Shown in pieces: positions 16,026 through 23,600 of a stretch of DNA of 64,000 bases. A model generated the notes under the pieces. The model was given only the letters and a program-made list of their open reading frames with translations, searched no databases and was not told the DNA's origin. This DNA comes from CAIXLI01 sp964587125 (GTDB lineage Bacteria > Pseudomonadota > Alphaproteobacteria > UBA9219), in the NCBI GenBank assembly GCA_964587125.1, contig CAZPKC010000001.1:206885-270884 (forward strand). The letters run 5' to 3'. How positions within the stretch are numbered: the stretch's first letter is position 1; each line of letters starts with the position of its first letter. A program made the translations under genes and the position numbers.

Positions 16026-16928
16026 ATGACCGCTTTGCCGGAAATCGACTCGGATATTATCATCCCCTCTTTTGAAGAAACACAGAAGCTTATCGAGAAC
16101 CTTTCTCTCGAAACATCGAAGTTTAATTTGGAATATAGAAACTCGCTAACCCGCCTGACTCCCCAAGGCCTGAAAGACAGCTTGATCTGGTTTGGGCAAA
16201 TTCAGGAAACGGGAAGCGGCATGCTGCATATCATCGAATTTCTTGAAACCAAATTTCCCGAGGAAAGCCCGCCTTTCGCCGTGCCAATGCGCGCGGTTGT
16301 TTTAGAATCCATGAGCCGCACGATATTCTTTATCGAATTTCTTTTAAAGATGCCCCGGGATCGATTGGAAACTTTGTCTCGCAACCCGGATTTGTTTAAA
16401 CTGGCGCCTTATTTGCGCTTCATGATGCGCCAAAACCTCCGGCAGGAAAAACCGTTGCCGCCCAAATATCTGGAAGATCTCGGCGCAAAATTGAAAAATC
16501 ATTTTGTCGGCAACCCAAATCTGGACAAAGACGCGCTTCGGCAACTCATTCCTTTTTCGCGCGCTTTTTTAAAAGCTTCGCAGCACGGGTTTAGCGATCC
16601 TCTCGCATTCGACAATTATAATAATCTTCTCGGCGAAAACGAAGTAGCGGCTCTGCGCGGCGTCCTCGATTCCCATAAGGACATCTTGCGGCAATACCTT
16701 GGCCTGCGCGGGCTAAAGCCTTTTTCGGGGGATTCGTCGAGCCTGCGGAACGTGGATACTCCAGGGGTTCTCGATTGGAAAAAAGCCGCTGATCTGACGG
16801 TTAAAGCGCACGCGGCCCTATCGCCGGAATTAGGGGACGCGGCGGAAAGTATTTTCAGCCGCGGGTTGGCAAGAGCGTCAAGCCGTCGCTCCAGCGAGCC
16901 GGCTTCTTTTTCCAAAGCCAGTTCCTGA
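16026..16928 (+). CDS. Uncharacterised helical protein
   Basis: 300 residues, largely alpha-helical by composition, without signal peptide or membrane segment. I recognise no family. The N-terminal part (EETQKLIENLSLETSKFN) and the middle (RTIFFIEFLLKMPRDRLETL) look like paired amphipathic helices. The last 30 residues (ARASSRRSSEPASFSKASS) are low-complexity and are encoded opposite the end of the DUF2924-like gene, so the original 3' end may have been replaced when that element inserted or decayed. Confidence 0.6.
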   Translation: MTALPEIDSDIIIPSFEETQKLIENLSLETSKFNLEYRNSLTRLTPQGLKDSLIWFGQIQETGSGMLHIIEFLETKFPEESPPFAVPMRAVVLESMSRTIFFIEFLLKMPRDRLETLSRNPDLFKLAPYLRFMMRQNLRQEKPLPPKYLEDLGAKLKNHFVGNPNLDKDALRQLIPFSRAFLKASQHGFSDPLAFDNYNNLLGENEVAALRGVLDSHKDILRQYLGLRGLKPFSGDSSSLRNVDTPGVLDWKKAADLTVKAHAALSPELGDAAESIFSRGLARASSRRSSEPASFSKASS

Positions 16929-17077
16929 ATCCTGTACGCCAAGCGGTTGGAGATTCCCTTGCGATTAAAATCGGGAGGATCGGTTCGGTAGTATTCCCGC
17001 CACAGCTTTTTCAGATGACTGAAAGGTGCTGTTTGCAAGGCGGCGATTTGGGCGACAAGTTCGTTATTCATCATCAT
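16616..17077 (-). pseudogene. DUF2924-family protein, truncated
   Basis: The first 70 residues match the DUF2924 pattern of proteins encoded next to phage large serine recombinases: MNNELVAQIAALQTAPFSHL, LWREYYRTDPPDFNRKG, SNRLAYRIQELAL and LERRLDALA. After that the frame runs antisense through the 3' end of the 16026 gene and loses the family's C-terminal part. The ATG cluster at 17071-17077 overlaps the stop of the small upstream gene. No recombinase gene follows, so only the first two genes of the module remain. Confidence 0.6.
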
Positions 17078-17246
17078 GCTCCTGCACAACAGGAACACTC
17101 TTGTCCGCTCTGAAGTCCAGTGCTTTACGCTTCATAAAGCCTTTATTTGCAGCACTTTTCCGCAGTTTAAGGCGCAGGATGCCCAAGGCCAGAAGAGAGG
17201 CGATTTCGTCTTGGGTCTGGGCGTCGAGGATGATGTTGTTTTGCAT
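17064..17246 (-). CDS. Small protein of a DUF2924/recombinase module
   Basis: 60 residues starting MQNNIILDAQTQDEIASLLA and ending VPVVQEHDDE, with a basic centre (LRLKLRKSAANKGFMKRK). Short basic proteins like this precede DUF2924 and serine recombinase genes in alphaproteobacterial phages. The stop overlaps the start of the DUF2924-like gene by several bases, implying coupling. The start at 17246 is chosen because upstream residues of the longer frame look random. The function is unknown; it could be a transcription factor for the module. Confidence 0.5.
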   Translation of the reverse strand: MQNNIILDAQTQDEIASLLALGILRLKLRKSAANKGFMKRKALDFRADKSVPVVQEHDDE

Positions 17247-17392
17247 GCCCCGATGATAATAGCGCAGCTTTTCAGAGCAACGCGACTCCCTACGCAAAAA
17301 CGCGTGGAAACAAGTTTTTGCGCCGCCAACTGGTAGGCAGTTGGATTCACAAACGCAAAAATACAAAACCGTGGAAGATCATATGCTTAAGG

Positions 17393-17421
17393 CTATGCAC
17401 ATGACGACCAAATGTGCATAG
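17393..17421. promoter_or_regulatory. Perfect 10-bp-arm palindrome, probable operator
   Basis: CTATGCACAT, a nine-base spacer and ATGTGCATAG form a perfect inverted repeat. The same 10-mer recurs at 17488-17497, directly followed by the near-inverse CTATGTGC. It is upstream of the small recombinase-module genes on the minus strand, in the gene-free stretch 17247-17576, where nothing else is evident. A dimeric repressor or recombinase of the lost element is the likely ligand. Confidence 0.5.
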
Positions 17422-17487
17422 CCCTTCTTAGGAGATACGGCTTTTCAGGAAAAAACAGGTGGTTTTTGGCAAGAAAAATGCCCGTCC

Positions 17488-17505
17488 ATGTGCATAGCTA
17501 TGTGC
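17488..17505. promoter_or_regulatory. Second copy of the ATGTGCATAG operator-like motif
   Basis: ATGTGCATAG is followed at once by CTATGTGC, giving an overlapping dyad. It repeats one arm of the palindrome 66 bases to the left. The pair looks like cooperative binding sites for one protein. Confidence 0.45.
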
Positions 17506-17576
17506 GGGAAACCCTGCAAAATAAGGGCTAAATGACGGCGATCAAAAAAGTTATAAGAAAGTTTTTATTTGAGTAA

Positions 17577-17666
17577 TGGCGGATGGGGTGAGATTCGAAC
17601 TCACGGTGGAGTCGCCTCCACGCCGGTTTTCAAGACCGGTTCCTTAAACCACTCGGACACCCATCC
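17577..17666 (-). tRNA. tRNA-Ser(UGA)
   Basis: On the minus strand the acceptor arms GGATGGG and CCCATCC pair, the anticodon loop CTTGAAA between CCGGT and ACCGG stems carries UGA, and a long variable arm (GTGGAGGCGACTCCAC) marks it as a class II tRNA. T loop TTCGAAT is present, discriminator is G, and CCA is encoded. Complete and probably functional. The remains of a recombinase-type element lie just downstream of its 3' end, so it may once have served as an integration site. Confidence 0.95.
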
Positions 17667-17770
17667 GGATTTATGAAAACTTACACTTAGAGCGGTGCGA
17701 CGGGAACAAAAATTTGCGTTAGGTATTGAAACCGTTGGGAAAGGATGGTTTTCGCGGAAAGGCCAACTGG

Positions 17771-17790
17771 ATTCCGGCGTTCGCCGGAAT
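17771..17790. repeat. REP-like palindrome ATTCCGGCG/CGCCGGAAT
   Basis: A perfect nine-base inverted repeat with a two-base loop, followed by GAC, the usual form of dispersed proteobacterial intergenic repeats. It lies between the 3' ends of panD and tRNA-Ser. A related GGATTCC/GGAATCC repeat is found inside the TlpA-like gene at 41504-41527. Confidence 0.7.
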
Positions 17791-17807
17791 GACGATAATG
17801 TTTTGAT

Positions 17808-18221
17808 TTATTTCAACTTGTCGATGAAAAAGTCGTAAGGCTGCTTCATGCCTTCGGACACGCGATATTGCAGGACTTCGGAAATTTCGTTTTTTTCGGT
17901 GAATGTAAGGACGCGCGGCCTTTTATCGCAGAGTTCGTCGGGTTCGATATGCTCGGTCGCGGCGATGATGATTTCGTCGCCGATCTGGCACGTCCGCGCG
18001 GCGGCTCCGTTTAAGATGCAGCAGCGTGAGCCCGCTTTTCCGTATATCACGTAGGTCGAGATGCGCGCGCCCGTGTTTTTGTTCCAAATATTGACGAATT
18101 CCAGCGGATAAATCCCCGCTTCGGCGCAATGCTCGGGGTCGAGCGTGATCGACCCATGATAGGTGATGTCCGCCCCCGTTACGCGCAGGCCGTGAAGTTT
18201 GGCTCGGATAACTTTGATCAT
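17808..18221 (-). CDS. panD: Aspartate 1-decarboxylase
   Basis: Makes beta-alanine from aspartate for pantothenate and CoA. The 137-residue proenzyme has the self-cleavage site YHGS near residue 24, where cleavage before serine yields the pyruvoyl cofactor. ITLDPEHCAEAGIYPLEFV and GAAARTCQIGDEIIIAA are the other conserved stretches. Length is slightly over the usual 120-130, from a C-terminal tail (MKQPYDFFIDKLK). It stands alone here, without panB or panC beside it. Confidence 0.93.
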   Translation of the reverse strand: MIKVIRAKLHGLRVTGADITYHGSITLDPEHCAEAGIYPLEFVNIWNKNTGARISTYVIYGKAGSRCCILNGAAARTCQIGDEIIIAATEHIEPDELCDKRPRVLTFTEKNEISEVLQYRVSEGMKQPYDFFIDKLK

Positions 18222-18330
18222 GCCTTAGTGCCTCGAATCGAAGAGCGAAGGACATACACTAAAAGAGGCGCTTATACCAGCGGGCACATGAAATCCGATT
18301 TGCCGTCTGACATCACTCGCTTTGCGCCTC

Positions 18331-18395
18331 GCTTGTCGCTTGCCGGGTTAACCATGTTATTTATAATGGTTTCTTCAGTCCGGCGAGCGACAGGC
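18331..18395. other. Long nested stem-loop in the panD/kinase intergenic region
   Basis: GCTTGTCGCTTGCCGG (18331-18346) pairs with CCGGCGAGCGACAGGC (18380-18395), 14 of 16 positions matching. Inside it AACCAT and ATGGTT pair again. No T run follows, so it is not a plain terminator. It could be a structured RNA, a leader of the kinase mRNA or a mobile palindrome. The remainder of 18222-18569 holds no gene that I can support. Confidence 0.45.
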
Positions 18396-18569
18396 TCCTC
18401 GCAACCGCTCGTGACCTATACGAGTCGCTTCAAGGAGCCGCTCGCATTAGTATACCTTGTTTTTCCTTAATTTTCACGCGTGTTTTGCCCTTAAGATCGA
18501 AGATTGCCCGTTTTTCGCCTCTACGGGATAAAAATTGCGCAGACAGTTCGGGAGCGTTACATTCAGCGC

Positions 18570-19919
18570 GTGAACAACAAAACGCCCCTTTTCCCGCACC
18601 GGCTTCCCTGGACGCTTCGCCTGAAACGCATGCTGCCGCGCAGCCTTTTCGGCCGCACGCTTTTGATTTTCGTCGTGCCGACTTTCATTATGCTGGCCGT
18701 CGCCACATACGTTTTCTTCGACCGCCATTGGTACACCGTCACGCAACGCATGACGCATGCTTTGGCCGGAGACACCGCGATCGTCGTCGAGCTGTTGCAG
18801 AGAAGCAATAGCCCCCAAACGACGGAAGGCATCAAGCGTCTGGCTGCCGAAAAAATGGATTTGGTCGTCACTTTCGCGCCCGGGGAAACGTTGCCTAACC
18901 CTATCCCCGTTCGCGGCCCGATTGCCGTCATGCTGAAACACGCCCTTAACGAAAGTTTGTCGAATCCTTATATCCTCGACATGACCTATGCGCCCGAAAC
19001 GATTAGCGTTCGCGTGGGCGTTCCCGAAGGCGTTTACACGATTTTATCTCCGGAACGGCGCGTTTATACGCCGACGACGCAGGTATTCATTTTGTGGATG
19101 ACGGGAAGCTCGATTCTTTTGACGACCGTCGCGCTTCTTTTCATGCGCAACCAGATCAGGCCCGTCCGGCGCCTTGCCGCAGCGGCGGAAGCCATCGGCA
19201 AAGGCCGCGAAGTGCCGTGGTTTAAGGTCGAGGGGTCGGCAGAAGTCCGGCAGGCGGGCGCCGCGTTGATGGTCATGCGCGACCGCTTGAAGCGCCAAAT
19301 CGCGCAGCGCACCGCCATGCTGGCGGGTGTGAGCCACGATTTGCGGACGCCTTTGACCCGCATGAGGCTTCAGATCGAATTGATGGGGATTACGCCGGAA
19401 ACGGACGAGCTTTCCTCGGACGTCGCCGAGATGGAGGAAATGCTGAACGCCTATCTGGCCTTTGCGCGCGGCGAGGAAGCCGAAGCCACCCTGCCCGTCA
19501 ATATCGGCGACCTTTTGAACGAAATCGCGACGGCCGCGCGGCGGCAGAATCCGAATATCGCCCTAAACGCGCCGCAAGACATCGAGATTATCATGCGGCG
19601 CAACGCCATGAAGCGCTGCCTGACGAATCTGGTCAGCAACGCTTTGCGCTACGGAAGCCGCGCCGAGATCAACGCCTCGGTCAACGAGCAAACGGTGTCG
19701 GTCACGATCGACGACAACGGGCCAGGAATCGATCCCGCGCTGCGCGAAGAAATGTTCCGGCCCTTCACGCGCGTCGAAGAATCCCGCAATCCGGCGACGG
19801 GCGGCGTGGGGCTTGGATTGACGATCGCGCGCGACATCGCGCGTTCGCACGGCGGCGACGTAATTTTGGAAGACAGCCCCTTGGGCGGGTTGAGGGCGCG
19901 GGTTTGGATACCGGTGTAA
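18570..19919 (+). CDS. EnvZ-like sensor histidine kinase
   Basis: An inner-membrane two-component sensor. A membrane helix (LLIFVVPTFIMLAVATYVFF) follows the PRSLFGR motif, then a periplasmic region of about 110 residues, a second helix (VFILWMTGSSILLTTVALLF), HAMP (NQIRPVRRLAAAAEAIGKG), the phospho-acceptor box GVSHDLRTPLTRMR and the ATPase boxes NLVSNALRYGS, DDNGPGID and GVGLGLTIARD. This is the alphaproteobacterial EnvZ-type layout. The frame opens at a TTG at 18504; GTG at 18570 and ATG at 18630 are other options. No response regulator gene (OmpR type) is adjacent, which is unusual for this family. Confidence 0.85.
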   Translation: MNNKTPLFPHRLPWTLRLKRMLPRSLFGRTLLIFVVPTFIMLAVATYVFFDRHWYTVTQRMTHALAGDTAIVVELLQRSNSPQTTEGIKRLAAEKMDLVVTFAPGETLPNPIPVRGPIAVMLKHALNESLSNPYILDMTYAPETISVRVGVPEGVYTILSPERRVYTPTTQVFILWMTGSSILLTTVALLFMRNQIRPVRRLAAAAEAIGKGREVPWFKVEGSAEVRQAGAALMVMRDRLKRQIAQRTAMLAGVSHDLRTPLTRMRLQIELMGITPETDELSSDVAEMEEMLNAYLAFARGEEAEATLPVNIGDLLNEIATAARRQNPNIALNAPQDIEIIMRRNAMKRCLTNLVSNALRYGSRAEINASVNEQTVSVTIDDNGPGIDPALREEMFRPFTRVEESRNPATGGVGLGLTIARDIARSHGGDVILEDSPLGGLRARVWIPV

Positions 19920-20040
19920 GGGGTTAGCGGCTATCGCCTATGGATAAAACGATGTAAGTCTTTATTTACCAAATTATAATAGAATGATCGGAATGCATTA
20001 TTTATCCGGATGCTTTTTGAAGAGTTTTGGAATTATTTTC

Positions 20041-20604
20041 ATGTCGAAAGATAAAAAAGCAGATGTCGCTAATTCATTGGATGACCTGACGCTTGTCGGC
20101 GAAAGAAAGCTTTTGGGATATCTGCCCCTAAGTACAATTTTCGAAAACTGCCGCGCCGATCCGCATGACCTTTTGAAAGCAGCGGAAGCAAAAGGGTTAA
20201 AAGCCCTTATCTTGGGCAAGGAAGAAACTTACATTCCTTCCGGCGCTTTGTTCGTCTATGATCCGCTGAAGCTTCAGGATTATTTGCTTGTGCAACAAAA
20301 CAGGGACATCTTGGAACGAAATGGCTGGCCTACCGATGCCGCCGATTTTGTAAAATCCGTTGCCGCATTTTTTGTCGATCCTGCGAGATCGTCTTTCGAT
20401 TTGGCCAACAGAAAAACTCTCTGCGATTTAATTGCCCTGACTTTCAACGATCCGCGCCCGGAGTATCAAAACTTTAAACAATATCCCGAAGGCCCTTCGG
20501 TTCCGCACGTTTATAAAGACACGGCCTTGTCTTCGGAAATATCAGCCCATGCGCCGACATTTCGGGGAACGATCCGAAAAATAATCAGACACCATAAGAT
20601 TTAA
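20041..20604 (+). CDS. Uncharacterised cytoplasmic protein
   Basis: 187 residues from the ATG at 20041 (MSKDKKADVANSLDDL). The frame is open to 19984, but the upstream residues are hydrophobic without a good ribosome site. The middle reads FENCRADPHDLLKAAEAKGLKALILGKEE then FVYDPLKLQDYLLVQQNRDIL. It has no signal peptide or recognisable domain. Convergent with the giant coiled-coil gene, the stops being five bases apart. I do not recognise it. Confidence 0.55.
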   Translation: MSKDKKADVANSLDDLTLVGERKLLGYLPLSTIFENCRADPHDLLKAAEAKGLKALILGKEETYIPSGALFVYDPLKLQDYLLVQQNRDILERNGWPTDAADFVKSVAAFFVDPARSSFDLANRKTLCDLIALTFNDPRPEYQNFKQYPEGPSVPHVYKDTALSSEISAHAPTFRGTIRKIIRHHKI

Positions 20605-20608
20605 GGTC

Positions 20609-23600
20609 TTACCCGACCTTTTTCGTTCCGGATTGCTCTTGCAAACGGCGGGTGACCGCGTCGGTAAGGCCGTCGCCCGTCATTTCAAGCTGATTCAGAA
20701 TCTGGCGCAACGATCCCATTAGGTCTTCGCCCTGAAGCTTGAGCGCCGCCCTCATGCGATCGGTGCGGGCCTGCATTTCGTCGATGCTTCTGTTCATGCT
20801 CAAGACCTGGCTATGCGCTTCGCCAACACCTTTCGTCAAAGAGCCCGTCTGGTCGTTGTAGATTTGGCCGATGCCGCGCATGATTCCCGCCGCCGTTTGA
20901 GCGCCCGTCGTCAGCTTGCTCATTTGCGTTTGAACCGCCGTGACGACTTCGTCCAAGCGTTCGATCGCATGCTGGCTGACGTCGCCCGACATCGCGCGCG
21001 CGGCTTCGAGCTTTTCGGCGATCGTGCCGAGATGCCCCAACATGCGTTGCAGATGCTCGATCGCGGTGCCTTCCTGATACTTGATGTCGGCTCCGGCCTG
21101 CGCCATGTGGTCGATCATCTGGTCGAACTTGTCGCTGAATCCGCCAAGGATGTTTGATACCTCTTCCGTCGCTTTGCGCATTCTCTCGGTTTCGACGTTG
21201 ACCTGTGAGGTCGCCGCGGCTCCCGTTTCTTCGAAACGCTGGCCGACGCGTTCGACATCGGCCACGGCTCCGACCGCCGTCGAGCGCAGATTGGCTCCCG
21301 TGCGTTCCAACTGCGCCGTGATTTGCAGCAGGCCGCGATTGATTTCGTCGATCTGGCCTTGCAGCCCTCCGCGGATGCGGTCCAATTGGTCGTGCAGCGT
21401 GTCGCCGACGCTCGATATGCGGCTTTCCGCGTTCGCGGTCGCCGCCGTGATCGCTTCGATCTGCTTGGCGATGCCTTCGCCCGCTTGCGACAGACGCCCG
21501 CCTGTCGTGGCCGCGCGCTGGTCGAGCATGTCGAATTCGCGCACGAGACGCTCGGCCGTGGATGTCGCTTCGGTGCGCAGCGCAAGCAAACGCTGGCTGG
21601 CGTCAGCCAGAGCTTCGACTCCGTGGCTGGCTTTTTCGACCAAATCCTTCTGTTCGCCGGAAAGCATCGACGTGCTTTGCTGCATCGACGCCACCTGTTC
21701 GGCCATAAGCTGATTGAATCCGTTCAAGACCTTTCCGGCGTCTTCGGCGGCGCTGCTGACGCGCTTCATTTCTTCGGCCATGTGGTCGCGGGCGCTGGAT
21801 GTAACCGAGATAAAGCGGTCGGCCATTCCGACCAAAACCTGATCGGTTTCCGCCGTTTGTTCCTTAAGAGTTTTGGTCGTGGCCTCGATCGAGGAAACGC
21901 TGCGGTTCAAGGTGGCGGGAATCTGATTTGCCTCTTCGCGCACGAAGCTCGCGGCTTCGCCCAACGCGGATTCCGACGACGCCAGATTGGCGCGCAACGC
22001 GTTGCTTTCCGACGAAAGCGTTTGGGTCGCTCCCGCGACCTGATCCATCGTCTTTTTCAGAAATTCTGTCAGATGCTCCATCTGGCCTTGCAAGAGCGTT
22101 TTGACTTCTTCGACGCGCTTGAAGGCGTTCACCGAAACATCGCGCCCGTTCTGGTCGGTTTCGGTCAGAGAATCGCGCAACGTCGCCAAACGCTTGGCCG
22201 CGTACTCTGCCGCGTTGGCCAACAGTTGCGTCTTGGCTTCGGCCTTGTCTCCCGCGTCGGAGACGGCTTTCATCTGCCCGGAAACCTTGTCGCTCGCGGA
22301 CGTCAGGCGCGCTTCGGACTGATCGATCGCCTGATTCACGGCTTGCGTCTGCGCGTGGAGAAGATCGGCTCCCACCTGCGTGACCGTCGACAGGCGTTGC
22401 GCCGTTTGATCCAGCATATGCGACGTTTCGCCGGTTTGGACCTTGAGCTGGCGTCCCGCCGCGTCGAGCTTGTCGATGACGCTCGTGAGAAGATCGACGA
22501 TGCGTCCCGTTTCGGATTGCATCTGTTCGCGCAGATGCTTCGCCTGTTCCTGCATGCCGGACGTGACCGACATCACGCCGCGAACCTGCTGTTCGGCTTG
22601 TTCGCTTTGCGCCTTGATCGCCGTCGCCTGTTCGGCGAAGCCGGTGACGGAGGCTTGAACGTTGCCGAGCGTCGTTGAGGCCTGAGCGCCTATCAGGTCG
22701 ATGCTGGCGGCAATGCTTTGGGCTTCCTCGTTGAGGCGCGCGGCCGCGCGTTCCGCCACAGCGACCGTTTCTTCCTGCGCTTCCGAGAACCGTCCCAAGA
22801 GGCCGCCGAGCGTGTCGCGCTGCGCGTCGAGCGTCGACATCAGCGCCTTCTGCCGTTCGTCGATATCCTTCATCGAGGCCGTCAGAGTCGCGCTTTGCTG
22901 CGTCACGTTGTTGGCGAGGCTCATCAGCGACATTCCCGTCGTCGAGCTGACGTCCCGAAGGTCTCCGGCGCCTTCTTTGATCTTATCCAGCAAAACGCCA
23001 AGCGCCGTATGAGCGGTGGCGCTTTCGTCGCGCACCGAGTCGCGCAAGACCCCGATCTGCTCGCGCATCTCCGAAGCCGAAGCCAGCGCTTGTTGCGTTT
23101 CCTGAACGGCGTGGCGCGCTTGTTTTTCGATCGCTTCGGTCTCATAGGCGAATCCGGCCGCGGCTTTCTGCACGCTGTTCAGCGCGTCTTGGGCGCGGGC
23201 ATCGATTCCATCGGCGTTTTGCGCGACTTGTTGCGCGCCTTCGGTCAAACGCAAGACCGCGCGTTCCGCCGCGGACGCCGTTTGATCCTGCGCCGTCGTC
23301 AAGCGGTTGAGAAGGATGTTGATCGTTTCGCGTTGCGCGTCGAGCGCCGCCGTCAGAGTGCGTTGCTGTTCCCTTATCTGCTCGCCGACGAGAGCCAGCG
23401 TGGCCGCCTGCTGCGTGACGTTCAGGCCGAGGGACGCAAGCGTTTTCTCCACGTGGTCCGCCGTTTGGGTCATATCGGCAAAACGCGCCGAAACCTGATC
23501 CGTTCCTTGCGTCGCCGCCGCCACGACTTGCCGCAATTCGCCGCCGGTCGCATCCATTTGCGACACGGAATCCGTCAACTGCATCACAAGGCGACCGTTT

